Part shown: in pieces, positions 7,903-16,478 of the stretch
Numbering within the stretch: position 1 is the stretch's first letter
Layout of the letters: every line of letters starts with the position of its first letter
Program-made: the position numbers and the translations under genes
The notes under the pieces: generated by a model
The model's database searches: none
What the model saw: only the letters and a program-made list of their open reading frames with translations
What the model was told of the DNA's origin: nothing
NCBI GenBank assembly: GCA_902362365.1
Contig: CABIVQ010000004.1
Coordinates: 1 to 64,000, forward strand
Direction: 5' to 3'
Source of the DNA: Clostridiaceae bacterium
GTDB lineage: Bacteria > Bacillota > Clostridia > Peptostreptococcales > Peptostreptococcaceae
Length of the DNA stretch: 64,000 nt

Positions 7903-8115
7903 ATGGCAATTATAGTAAATTTAGGTGTAATGATGGCGAAGAGAAAAATGAGTGCGACAGAGTTATCTCAAAAACTTGGAATAACTTTAGCAAACCTATC
8001 AATATTAAAAAACAATAAGGCTAAAGCTGTTAGATTTACTACTTTAAACGAAATATGTAAAGCTCTAGATTGTCAGCCAGGTGATATTTTAGAGTATGTA
8101 GAAGATGAAGAGTAA
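7903..8115 (+). CDS. YozG-like Xre-family HTH regulator
   Basis: The 70-residue protein is a bare helix-turn-helix: MMAKRKMSATELSQKLGIT (helices 1-2), LANLSILKNNKAKAVRFTTL (recognition region) and NEICKALDCQPGDILEY, the conserved end of small Xre/Cro-type regulators. It has no effector domain. It is the second gene of the DUF2975 operon. It probably binds its own promoter and neighbouring genes; targets are not visible. Confidence 0.9.
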   Translation: MAIIVNLGVMMAKRKMSATELSQKLGITLANLSILKNNKAKAVRFTTLNEICKALDCQPGDILEYVEDEE

Positions 8116-8137
8116 AACAAGATAAATAGGGGGAAAA

Positions 8138-8608
8138 ATGGTTGGAATAGGAAATAGATTTAAAATTTTATCACTAGGGATAATAATACTTTGTACAAAA
8201 TTATTTGGTTGTGAGGATGTTTTTTTTAATAATTGTATAGATATTATTAAAGAGAATTGGGATATACAAATATCAGCACCTACAGAAGAGATATTTCATG
8301 AAAGTAGCTCTATTAGTTTTCACGGCGATGGAGAAAGGTACCATGTATTTGAATATGAGAATGAAGAAGATATAATAAATTCATCGATACAGTGGATTGA
8401 TTATAGAGATAATTCAATTAACGCTAAAGTTCAAGATATAATATATGATTTAGAAACATATTATGATGTAAAAATTCCTGAGGAATTTAGACCTAATATA
8501 AAAGATAAATATAAGTTTTATACTATAAGTAAAGATGATAACTCGAATCTATATCTAGTATATATACCAGGAACTAGTCGAATTTTTGTAGCAGAAGATA
8601 TATTTTAA
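8138..8608 (+). CDS. Putative exported protein of unknown function
   Basis: This 156-residue protein starts with a hydrophobic stretch (FKILSLGIIILCTKLFGC) that ends in a lipobox-like LFGC at about residue 25, so it may be a lipoprotein or be anchored. The rest is acidic and tyrosine-rich with no recognised domain. It begins 22 bases after the HTH gene with a GGGGG ribosome site and is probably co-transcribed with it. I do not recognise the family. Confidence 0.7.
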   Translation: MVGIGNRFKILSLGIIILCTKLFGCEDVFFNNCIDIIKENWDIQISAPTEEIFHESSSISFHGDGERYHVFEYENEEDIINSSIQWIDYRDNSINAKVQDIIYDLETYYDVKIPEEFRPNIKDKYKFYTISKDDNSNLYLVYIPGTSRIFVAEDIF

Positions 8609-8639
8609 TAAGTAAAGAAAAATTAAAGAAAGATTTATA

Positions 8640-9155
8640 ATGAAGAAAAAGATTATTGCTTCAATTTTAATAATGAGTACAGTGTTATTAGGAAGTTTTT
8701 ATTTTAAAGCAAACTTTTCTAGAAGTTATCATCATACTTTCGCTAAATCGACAGACTTGGGTAAAGAAAATATTGAAGGAATATATTTAAATGATGAGAT
8801 TGACAGCGGAAAAATAGTTTCTAAATATGGAAAAATATCAGATTTTAGTCATGATAATGTTCTATATAATTACTACTTTTTAAGAGAAGGCATTGAAGTG
8901 GCAACGAATAAAGATGAAAATAAAATAATAAGATTTATTGTTAATGATAAAAACTTAAAGACTGAAAAAGGAATAAAAGTTGGAGATAAAAAGGATAAAA
9001 TAATTGAACTGTATGGAGATAATTATTATAGTCGTTTAGAACAAGGAACTAATATTATTGGATATGTAGATAAAGAAAAAGATTATTCAATAGAGTTTTG
9101 GATTGGAGAAGAAGGTATTATTTTTTATAGATTTGATTACACACTTATGATGTGA
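8640..9155 (+). CDS. Putative exported protein of unknown function
   Basis: The 171-residue protein has a signal-anchor (KKKIIASILIMSTVLLGSFYF), then a mainly beta-strand acidic domain. The segment GIKVGDKKDKIIELYGDNYY resembles the G-x-s-K-e-e-V-x-x-x-l-G unit found in small BLIP/SmpA-like extracytoplasmic folds; this is a weak resemblance. It lies 31 bases after the preceding exported protein. The ribosome site is poor (AAAGAAAG), which is unusual in this window. Confidence 0.65.
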   Translation: MKKKIIASILIMSTVLLGSFYFKANFSRSYHHTFAKSTDLGKENIEGIYLNDEIDSGKIVSKYGKISDFSHDNVLYNYYFLREGIEVATNKDENKIIRFIVNDKNLKTEKGIKVGDKKDKIIELYGDNYYSRLEQGTNIIGYVDKEKDYSIEFWIGEEGIIFYRFDYTLMM

Positions 9156-9230
9156 ATAGTATAAATTTAGTAAATAAGCATTTAACATTTTATTTATAAA
9201 TTCTTATTTATATAAGTGGAGAGGTAAAAT

Positions 9231-9539
9231 ATGATTAAAATAGATAGTAAATTAGTACAAAGGTTAATATGTATCTTTCAAACTACTTATATTTTATTAT
9301 TCTTAACTAATGTAAGTGACATTATTACTAACTTTAATATTTATACTGGGTTTGCATTATGTGTATCAATTAATATGGTTACTGTAATTTTAAATATGTT
9401 CCATATCATAAAATTGCCTAAAGATAAAATAGGTATAAAACTTTTATTAATATTTATAACTTTGTTACAAATATTATTTACAGTATTTATTTACTTACTT
9501 CCAGAGGCAGGAATAGATCCTCGAATTAAGTTGTGGTAG
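9231..9539 (+). CDS. Small membrane protein of unknown function
   Basis: The 102-residue protein has three hydrophobic helices (residues about 12-32, 38-58, 68-90) and short loops. The ribosome site GGAGAGG is 6 bases before ATG. No family is recognised. It ends the cluster that starts with the DUF2975/HTH pair. After it, 9571-9740 carries scraps of a broken reading frame (for example NAGLGHHIRIYYYED at 9625-9669) that I cannot name. Confidence 0.6.
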   Translation: MIKIDSKLVQRLICIFQTTYILLFLTNVSDIITNFNIYTGFALCVSINMVTVILNMFHIIKLPKDKIGIKLLLIFITLLQILFTVFIYLLPEAGIDPRIKLW

Positions 9540-9763
9540 CGCATATTATATACAATTAACATATATGAGACAGAATAAAGAATGAATCATTCTATGAGGT
9601 GGATATATATCATGAGTAAATGCAGGATTAGGTCATCACATCAGAATATATTATTATGAAGATATTAATATATTTATTATGAAAAGAGCTGATAAAGAAT
9701 CTGAAATCTACGATGGTAGCTATTATAGATATGTTAAATAAATGTAAAATATCAGAAAATTAG

Positions 9764-9792
9764 TTGCATAAAATAAGCCATCTGTATATAAT
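9764..9792 (+). promoter_or_regulatory. Promoter of the riboswitch-controlled cation ATPase
   Basis: TTGCAT (9764-9769) and a perfect TATAAT (9787-9792) are 17 bases apart. The predicted start near 9799 is just before the riboswitch aptamer. Confidence 0.75.
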
Positions 9793-9808
9793 AAGAATAA
9801 ATAAAAGA

Positions 9809-9906
9809 ATTCCCTTGAAGGGGAGTAGCTTTCACATTAAATGTGATAATCAATCGTCAGATCGGAGTAAAATCCCGGTTGATTAGCGAGTACATAAACT
9901 TGTTAG
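9809..9906 (+). promoter_or_regulatory. yybP-ykoY family (Mn2+) riboswitch aptamer
   Basis: The conserved core GGGGAGTAGC (9820-9829) is followed by a short hairpin (CACATTAAATGTG), the cross-loop sequence around ATCGTCAGATCGGAGTAAAA, and CCCGGTTGATTAGCGAG. This order matches the Mn2+-sensing yybP-ykoY class, which is known upstream of P-type cation ATPases and other Mn2+ exporters. The aptamer is followed by a terminator, so ligand binding probably favours antitermination. Boundaries are approximate. Confidence 0.88.
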
Positions 9907-9907
9907 C

Positions 9908-9955
9908 AAGACCTTCAGAGTAGATTACAATTTCTACTTTGGCGGTCTTTTTTTA
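9908..9955 (+). terminator. Riboswitch expression-platform terminator
   Basis: AAGACC and AGAGTAGA (9908-9924) pair with TCTACTTT and GGTCTT (9933-9949), followed by seven T. It lies between the aptamer and the ATPase start codon, so it is the regulated element. Confidence 0.85.
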
Positions 9956-9986
9956 TTTGTAAAAATTAAGTTTTGGAGGGATATAT

Positions 9987-12608
9987 ATGTTTTACAAAAC
10001 AACAAGTGAGGAAGTAATAAGACATCTAAATAGTAAGATGGAAGGATTGGCTCAAGAAGATGCTAAAAAAAGATTATCTGAAAATGGGTATAATGAACTA
10101 GAAGAAAAATCAAAAACTCCAACATGGAAACTCTTTATAGAAAGTTTTAAAGATCCTTTAGTTATAATACTTTTAGTAGCTGCTTTAGTTCAAGTATTTT
10201 TAGGCGAAGTAGTCGAGTCAGTTATAATATTCTCTGTATTAATATTAAACTCTATATTAGGAGTTGTTCAAACTAAGAAAGCAGAAGGTTCTTTAGCAAG
10301 TTTAAAACAGCTATCAGTGCCGAATGCAAAAGTAATAAGGGATGATGTAAAAATAACAATACCATCGAGAGAGCTAGTGCCAGGAGATATAGTAATTCTT
10401 GAAGCTGGAGATTATGTACCTGCTGATGGTAGAATCATTGAAGCTCAAACCTTTAAAGTAGTAGAAGGAATGTTAACTGGTGAATCAGAGCCAGTACTAA
10501 AGCATGAAAATTCAATAGATGAAGAATGCGCATTAGGTGATCAAAAGAATATGGTATTTAGCGGTTCTATGGTTGTTTATGGTAGAGCAATGTATGTAGT
10601 GACTGGATGTGGTATGAATACGGAAGTTGGTAAAATAGCAAATTTACTAGATACAGCTGAAAGTAAAGAAACACCACTTCAAAAAAAGCTAGATGAATTT
10701 GGTAAAAAACTTGGAATAGGTATAGTTGGATTATCAGCTTTAATATTTGGAGTTCAAGTTTACAGAGGCGGAAATATAGTAGATTCATTTATGTTTGCCA
10801 TAGCGATAGCAGTTGCGGCAATACCAGAGGCTTTATCATCAATAGTGACAATTGTTTTAGCAATGGGAACAAATACTATGGCTAAAAAACAAGCTGTAAT
10901 AAGAAAATTACCAGCTGTTGAGACTTTAGGTTCAACAAGCGTTATATGTACTGATAAAACTGGAACACTTACTCAAAATAAAATGACTGTAGTAGACTCT
11001 TATATGTATGGAGTTAAAAAACTTGCTTTAGCAGATAATACACGAGGTCAAGAAATTGCATTAACTGATATAGAGTCAGGTCAAGAGTTTACACTAACAC
11101 TAGCAGCTACACTTTGTAATGATTCAGATATTACAAGTGAAGGTGTAGAAATAGGAGACCCGACAGAGGTAGCACTTATAAATTATGCAAGTAAAAATAA
11201 CATAAATTATAAAAATCTAAGAGAAAAATATAGCAGACTTAATGAACTACCATTCGATAGTGATAGAAAGCTTATGTCTACTGTAAATAAGGTTAATGAC
11301 GATATATTAATGTTTACAAAAGGTGCGCCAGATATTGTATTTAGTAGATGTAAATATGCCCTAAATGATGGGGAATTAGTACCAATAAGTGAAGAAATAA
11401 TTAATGAGTACAAAAATGCAAATGAAGGATTTTCTAAGAAAGCACTTAGAGTACTTGCTTTTGCTACTAAGAAAGTAAATGATGAAAACTTTGTTCCAAA
11501 AATAGAAGATGAGGATGAATTAACTTTAATAGGTTTAATTGCAATGATAGATCCTCCAAGAGAAGAGGTATATGATGCACTAAGAGAAGCTAAAGAATCC
11601 GGGATAAAAACTGTAATGATAACTGGGGATCATAAAACTACTGCAGCAGCAATAGCAAAAGATATAGGTATTATGGTTGATGGTGATTTAGCACTGACAG
11701 GTCAGGAATTAGATGCTCTAAGTGAAGAAGAGCTAGATAAAAACTTAGAGAATATATCTGTATATGCAAGAGTTTCTCCAGAGAATAAAATAAGAATAGT
11801 AAAGGCATGGCAAAGAAAAGGGAAAATAACTGCTATGACAGGTGATGGAGTTAATGATGCTCCAGCATTAAAACAAGCTGATATAGGAATTGGTATGGGG
11901 AGTGGTACAGAGGTTGCAAAAGATGCATCAGCTATGGTACTTCTTGATGACAATTTCTCTACAATAGTAAATGCAGTTGAAATAGGTAGAACAGTTTATA
12001 GTAACATTAAGAAGTCAATAACTTATTTATTCTCAGGAAACTTAGGAGGAATAATAGCAATACTATTTGCAGTAATGGCAGATTGGAGTAATCCATTTAC
12101 AACATTACAATTATTATTCATAAACCTAGTAACAGATTCATTACCAGCAATAGCGCTTGGTCTTGAAAAGCCTGAAAAAGGTGTAATGAAAAATCCTCCA
12201 AGAAATCCAAGTGAAAGTATATTAGCAGGTGGAACTTTAACAAGTGTATTAAAGAGAGGTACTATAATAGGTGTAGTTACAATACTTGCTCAGTATATAG
12301 GTATTCAGGAGTCTCCAGAGTTAGGTACAGCAATGGCATTTTCTACACTTACTTTATCAAGAATAATTCAAACATTTGCTTCAAGATCTAATACTGAAAC
12401 TATATTTAAATTAGGATTTACAAGCAACAAGTATGCTTTAGGTGCAGTAATAATTTGCTTAGGTATGTTTGGATTAACATTAGTTCCATTTATGAGAGAT
12501 ATATTTGCTATACCAGCATCTTATAGATTAAGTAGCTTTGTAACTTGTTTTGGATTGGCAATTTGTGCAATGCTAGCTATGGAAGTTAGTAAATTAATTA
12601 AAAGATAA
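9987..12608 (+). CDS. P-type cation-translocating ATPase (PMCA/SERCA-like), riboswitch controlled
   Basis: This 873-residue P2-type ATPase has all main parts: the actuator motif TGES (164-167), the phosphorylation site DKTGTLT with D323, the nucleotide domain (FTKGAP), MTGDGVNDAP in the hinge, and a membrane ion site with PEAL (280-283) in helix 4 and NLVTDSLPA in helix 6. The fold is that of Ca2+ pumps. Control by a Mn2+ riboswitch and the precedent of riboswitch-linked P-type exporters suggest that it exports Mn2+, perhaps with Ca2+. The ribosome site is GGAGGG. It is monocistronic. Confidence 0.92.
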   Translation: MFYKTTSEEVIRHLNSKMEGLAQEDAKKRLSENGYNELEEKSKTPTWKLFIESFKDPLVIILLVAALVQVFLGEVVESVIIFSVLILNSILGVVQTKKAEGSLASLKQLSVPNAKVIRDDVKITIPSRELVPGDIVILEAGDYVPADGRIIEAQTFKVVEGMLTGESEPVLKHENSIDEECALGDQKNMVFSGSMVVYGRAMYVVTGCGMNTEVGKIANLLDTAESKETPLQKKLDEFGKKLGIGIVGLSALIFGVQVYRGGNIVDSFMFAIAIAVAAIPEALSSIVTIVLAMGTNTMAKKQAVIRKLPAVETLGSTSVICTDKTGTLTQNKMTVVDSYMYGVKKLALADNTRGQEIALTDIESGQEFTLTLAATLCNDSDITSEGVEIGDPTEVALINYASKNNINYKNLREKYSRLNELPFDSDRKLMSTVNKVNDDILMFTKGAPDIVFSRCKYALNDGELVPISEEIINEYKNANEGFSKKALRVLAFATKKVNDENFVPKIEDEDELTLIGLIAMIDPPREEVYDALREAKESGIKTVMITGDHKTTAAAIAKDIGIMVDGDLALTGQELDALSEEELDKNLENISVYARVSPENKIRIVKAWQRKGKITAMTGDGVNDAPALKQADIGIGMGSGTEVAKDASAMVLLDDNFSTIVNAVEIGRTVYSNIKKSITYLFSGNLGGIIAILFAVMADWSNPFTTLQLLFINLVTDSLPAIALGLEKPEKGVMKNPPRNPSESILAGGTLTSVLKRGTIIGVVTILAQYIGIQESPELGTAMAFSTLTLSRIIQTFASRSNTETIFKLGFTSNKYALGAVIICLGMFGLTLVPFMRDIFAIPASYRLSSFVTCFGLAICAMLAMEVSKLIKR

Positions 12609-12696
12609 TTAATAAAAAATAATATTTAAAATATTAAAAAAGTCATGATTGATTTAAAATACAAAGTAAGTCATATATAAAAGATTGTAAGGATTA

Positions 12697-12740
12697 GGGC
12701 TATCTTAAAATAAATTTTATATTTTAAGATAGCCCTTTTA
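12697..12740 (+). terminator. Intrinsic terminator after the cation ATPase
   Basis: GGGCTATCTTAAAATA (12697-12712) and its perfect reverse complement (12720-12735) are followed by TTTT. Confidence 0.92.
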
Positions 12741-12881
12741 CTATTTTTATTATAAAAATAAAAATTTGAAACTTTTGAGTTAGATAAAACGTCTATATAT
12801 ATGAGAGGTAAATAGGGACAATGAAATTACTAAGTTTAGTAGAAGGAGACTATATAGTTAGTTATTATGAAATAAAATGAG

Positions 12882-12983
12882 ATGGGGGAAAATAAAGAAT
12901 TGAAGAAGTTTACAATTTTTATAGAAATAATATCTTGGATGGGACTTTTAGTTACAGTATATGGAATTATTAAAATGTTTTAG
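12882..12983 (+). CDS. Possible small one-helix membrane peptide
   Basis: A 33-codon ORF encodes a short charged start (MGENKELKKF) and one hydrophobic helix (about residues 11-31). A 19-codon ORF (12821-12880, MKLLSLVEGDYIVSYYEIK) with an AGAGGT ribosome site ends two bases before it. The second ORF has no clear ribosome site of its own. Both are small and may be relics. They are the only coding potential in 12609-13095 and are followed by a strong terminator. Confidence 0.3.
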   Translation: MGENKELKKFTIFIEIISWMGLLVTVYGIIKMF

Positions 12984-13043
12984 ATTATTTACAATATAAA
13001 TGTACCTACTATATGATATATTTTGTAGAAATAGACTTGTGAG

Positions 13044-13082
13044 AAATAAAGAATGACCTTTTATTAAGGTCATTCTTTATTT
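13044..13082. terminator. Two-way intrinsic terminator
   Basis: AAATAAAGAATGACCTT and its perfect reverse complement (17 bp, 5-base loop) lie just after the stop of the minus-strand gene ending at 13096. The stem has A and T runs at the two ends, so it can work in both directions. Confidence 0.88.
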
Positions 13083-13095
13083 TATAATCCGCATA

Positions 13096-13887
13096 TTAGG
13101 TATTACTTTTATAAATTAATGTCTTTTCATTACTATTAACATTGACCAAATAGATTTCTAGATTGTTAAAGTCAAGGTCTCCATCTTTATAAATCATAGG
13201 AACATAGAATGAATTACTTTCAGCAATAGGATTTATAAAAAAGATATCTTCAAAGCTATTTGACTTTATTTTTACAATATAATCATCTTGAATAAAGTAT
13301 TTATTTTCAGTAGTAAAGTTAAGTAAGCTATAATTATCTTTTATAAGTAAACTTTTAACATCTATATTTATGTTATCAATATTTACTATATTATTAAGAA
13401 CATGATATCCAGACTTAGTATTTGTAGATTTTTTTATCTTAGATTTATTATCTGGATAAAGCTTCTTTTGTTTTTTTGTGTCTTTAACTTTTACTTCATA
13501 AGTTAAATCAAACGAATAACCTTTTGTAATATCAAGAAAATTAATCGTTAGAATTTCTTTTTTGTAGTCAGAAATAAATGATTCTTTTATTATATAATTG
13601 CCTAAAGAGTTATAGCTAGAATTATTTGAAGATAAAAGAGTATCTAAAGTAACTGTCTCTTCTGGAATTGGTGATTTATCTAATGTCTCAACCGTATATT
13701 TAGTTAATATGTAATTTTCGTATAGTGTGGATTCAAGTATATTTACACTATAATTTTCAACTTCTATAGTATTAGATAGAGAAGTTAAAGTTGAGGCAGA
13801 AATAATTTTTTCCTCTATAATGTTATATCCTATAAGAAAAATACTTATAATTGCAAAAGTTAATAAAATTATATTTCTTTTTTTCAT
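13096..13887 (-). CDS. Putative membrane-anchored extracytoplasmic protein, unknown function
   Basis: The 263-residue protein has an N-terminal anchor (KKRNIILLTFAIISIFLIGYNII) and then a serine-, asparagine- and lysine-rich, beta-strand-dominated domain without cysteines. I recognise no catalytic motif. The ribosome site AGGAGGT precedes the start. It is a single gene that ends at the two-way terminator. It may belong to the diverse extracellular immunoglobulin-like proteins of Firmicutes, but this is a guess. Confidence 0.7.
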   Translation of the reverse strand: MKKRNIILLTFAIISIFLIGYNIIEEKIISASTLTSLSNTIEVENYSVNILESTLYENYILTKYTVETLDKSPIPEETVTLDTLLSSNNSSYNSLGNYIIKESFISDYKKEILTINFLDITKGYSFDLTYEVKVKDTKKQKKLYPDNKSKIKKSTNTKSGYHVLNNIVNIDNINIDVKSLLIKDNYSLLNFTTENKYFIQDDYIVKIKSNSFEDIFFINPIAESNSFYVPMIYKDGDLDFNNLEIYLVNVNSNEKTLIYKSNT

Positions 13888-14142
13888 TTTACCTCCTTAG
13901 ATTACATTTTATATAAGCATATTCTAAGTAACTATTTTTCTAAAAGTTCCATTTTCGTATGAATTGTAATTTATATTTAATGTATTTTTTATTATGGATG
14001 CTTAATTTAATTACCTATAAATATATTATATATTATAATAATAGAAAATTTACCATAAACATGTTTACATTTTATTACAAATAAACTTCAAAAAATGAAA
14101 AAAATAGGGAAAAATGATTTAACCCTATTTTTTTCATAAATG

Positions 14143-14601
14143 CTATAATTTTATATGTTCTTCTAACTTTTTAAGAGCTTCTTCAATTCTTTTTTCTCTT
14201 GTCTTAGCTTTCTTTGCACTAGAGATACATTGGTAATACTTTCTTTTTCCTGAATAAGATAAAGAATTATAGAAGTCTAATGCAGTTACATTATCTTCAA
14301 GTCTAGTTTTGAAGTCATTTGGAAGTTCGACTTCTCTTACTTCATTATCTTTTTCTACTTGTACAAAAATAGTATCGCCAGCTTCTTTACCTATATTTTT
14401 TCTTACCTCTTTAGTAACTCCAATCATATAACATGGAAGTCTCATTTTTACAATAGATCCTCTATAATCATATCCATCGAACTTTACTTTTACCTCAACT
14501 CTTTTAGAACCAAACTCTTTTTCTACATCGAATGGAATTTCTATATATGTAGCATCTTTTCCTTCGTGCTTTTTTAATATAGTTTCAAATTTATATGTCA
14601 T
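14143..14601 (-). CDS. DUF1905 / YdeI-OmpD-associated family protein
   Basis: This 152-residue protein carries an N-terminal DUF1905 beta-barrel (YKFETILKKHEG to YMIGVTKEVRKNIGKEAGD) and a C-terminal YdeI/OmpD-associated helical segment (FYNSLSYSGKRKYYQCISSAKKAKTREKRIEEAL). The family is linked to bacteriocin protection in some annotation, with a poorly known mechanism. An ATG five codons upstream (14616) is possible, but the GGAGG lies between the two with 8-base spacing to the ATG at 14601, so the shorter start is chosen. Confidence 0.85.
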   Translation of the reverse strand: MTYKFETILKKHEGKDATYIEIPFDVEKEFGSKRVEVKVKFDGYDYRGSIVKMRLPCYMIGVTKEVRKNIGKEAGDTIFVQVEKDNEVREVELPNDFKTRLEDNVTALDFYNSLSYSGKRKYYQCISSAKKAKTREKRIEEALKKLEEHIKL

Positions 14602-14729
14602 ATTAATTTCCTCCATGAAAACTATAGCTATATTATATATTTTTAAATTTATAATATATTATAACCTAGTATAAAATGTAAAACCTATGTTTTTTAATTA
14701 ATGAGAAATAATAAAATTAAATTTTTCTA

Positions 14730-14760
14730 TTGACATTAACGTTGCGTAAGCCTTTATTAT
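14730..14760 (+). promoter_or_regulatory. MerR-type promoter with 19-bp spacer
   Basis: TTGACA (14730-14735) and TATTAT (14755-14760) are 19 bases apart. The spacer holds TTAACGTTGCGTAA, an imperfect dyad. Long spacers with a dyad between the hexamers are the hallmark of MerR-family activation by DNA distortion. It lies 23 bases before the MerR-like gene, so it is probably autoregulated. Confidence 0.7.
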
Positions 14761-14782
14761 AAAATTGTCAGGAGGTTAATAT

Positions 14783-15541
14783 ATGGAATATACAATTAAG
14801 AATTTAGCACAACTGGCAGGTGTTAGTGTGAGGACACTAAGATACTATGATGAAATTGGACTGTTAAAGCCTTGTAGAGTTAATTTATCTGGTTATCGTA
14901 TTTATGGTGAAAAAGAAGTAGATTTATTGCAGCAAATTTTATTTTATAAATCAATAGATATGAAGCTAGAAGAAATTTCCCAGGTAATTTATCAGCCTGA
15001 TTTTAATATTTGCCAGGCTCTTGAAGAACATTATAAAGAACTGATTTCTAAAAAAAATCAGATAGAGCAATTAATTTTAACAGTTGAAAAAACATTAGCT
15101 TATAAAAAAGGAGAGATAAAAATGTCAAACAATGAAAAATTTGAAGGATTTAAAAAAGAGAAAATAGCTGAAAATGAAGCAAAATATGGTAAAGAGATAA
15201 GAGCAAAATATGGTAAAGAAACTGTAGAAAAGTCAAATGAAAAGTTTCTAAACTTAAGTGAAGAAGACTTCAATAATATGCAAACAATTGAAAATGAAAT
15301 GTTTAAATTATTAAGTGAAGTAATAAAAACGAAAGATTTAGATTCAGATGATGCTAAAAAAGTATATGAAAAACATAGAGAGTGGTTAAGTTTTTCATGG
15401 CCAAAGTATACTGCACAAGCGCATATAGGTTTAGCTATGATGTATGTAGCTGATGAGAGATTTGCAAAATATTATAATGATAGAGCTGGAGAGGAAGCTA
15501 CTCAAGTATTACATGATTGCATAGTCAAATATGCTAAATAA
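14783..15541 (+). CDS. MerR-family regulator with TipAS-type drug-binding domain
   Basis: The 252-residue protein has an N-terminal winged helix (IKNLAQLAGVSVRTLRYYDEIGLL, residues 4-27), a long dimerisation helix to about residue 115, and a C-terminal TipAS antibiotic-recognition domain (about 140-250, with WLSFSWPKYTAQAHIGLAMMYVAD). TipAL-type proteins activate transcription after binding thiopeptides or other drugs. No dedicated target gene is adjacent; the next gene is a broken AIM24. Ribosome site AGGAGG. Confidence 0.9.
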   Translation: MEYTIKNLAQLAGVSVRTLRYYDEIGLLKPCRVNLSGYRIYGEKEVDLLQQILFYKSIDMKLEEISQVIYQPDFNICQALEEHYKELISKKNQIEQLILTVEKTLAYKKGEIKMSNNEKFEGFKKEKIAENEAKYGKEIRAKYGKETVEKSNEKFLNLSEEDFNNMQTIENEMFKLLSEVIKTKDLDSDDAKKVYEKHREWLSFSWPKYTAQAHIGLAMMYVADERFAKYYNDRAGEEATQVLHDCIVKYAK

Positions 15542-15793
15542 ATAATTGGAAACGTATTGAATTATTGAATTTGAAATCACATGCGATTATTAAAGGTTAA
15601 TTTATAAACAAAATAAAAGTTGATGGAAGTTAAGATATCCAGGAACTTTTATTTTAATAGAGGTACTATTTATATTTTTATTGAGATTGCTAGATTTAAA
15701 AGTTTACAACATTGTAATTTAAAGGTTTTTTCGTTGATACAGCCAAATGAAACTGATATTATAAATTTATTACTTAACAATAAGGGGGATATT

Positions 15794-16428
15794 ATGAGTC
15801 TAAACGAAGAAAAATTTGAATTATTGTGTCAAGGAGATAGTAGATTATTGAAGATAAATGCAATTAGAGGAGAACTTTTTAGAGTAGAGGCAGGGTCAAT
15901 GGTAGCAATGACTCCAACATTTGAACATAAAGTTAAAGCAGGAAGTATAGGAAAGATGTTTGGTAGAGTAATGTCAGGAGAGTCTGCATTACTTCAAGAA
16001 TATAGAGCTACATCTGATGGAGAGATATTACTAAGGTGGAACTAGATGGAAGTAAGCAGTATAGAATAAGTAATGGTAATTTTTTAGCCTGTACTGAAGG
16101 AATTACTTTAGAAGCTAAGGCAAAGGTTAAAGGAATTTTTGGCAGTGGAGAAGGTATATTTGGCTTAAGAACTGTAGGAGCAGGGACTTTATTTGTAAAT
16201 TCTTGTGGTTCCATACATAAAATTAATCTTAATATAGGTGAAGAGTATATTGTAGATTCAAGTCATTTAGTTTTATGGGAAAATGAAATGGAATTTTCTA
16301 CAGAATTAGCTGGTGGAGGATTAGCATCATCGTTTTTAAGTGGTGAAGAATTTGTCGCTAGATTTAGGGGACCAGGTCAAATTTGGATTCAAACTAGAAA
16401 GCCTATAGTAGTAGCTTCTAATGGTTAA
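15794..16428 (+). pseudogene. AIM24 / TIGR00266 family protein, broken by an internal deletion
   Basis: The first frame (15794-16045, start MSLNEEKFELLCQGDSRLL) carries the N-terminal half of an AIM24-type beta-sandwich protein and runs into ATSDGEILLRWN-stop. The second frame resumes from about 16036 with VELDGSKQYRISNGNFLACTEGI and continues to the normal end (WIQTRKPIVVASNG). Homologues have about 8-10 residues between GEILL and the V/LELDG block, so a deletion of about 25 bases shifted the frame near 16033. The start has a GGGGG ribosome site. The family has no firmly known bacterial role. Confidence 0.85.
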
Positions 16429-16478
16429 ATTATATAATTAAACGGTGTTCTTATCATGATTACCGAGGAGCAAACTTT

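Noticed and set aside
12821..12880. FeoA-like peptide (MKLLSLVEGDYIV)
   Set aside because: Only a few residues resemble the start of FeoA and no further FeoA sequence is found in any frame.
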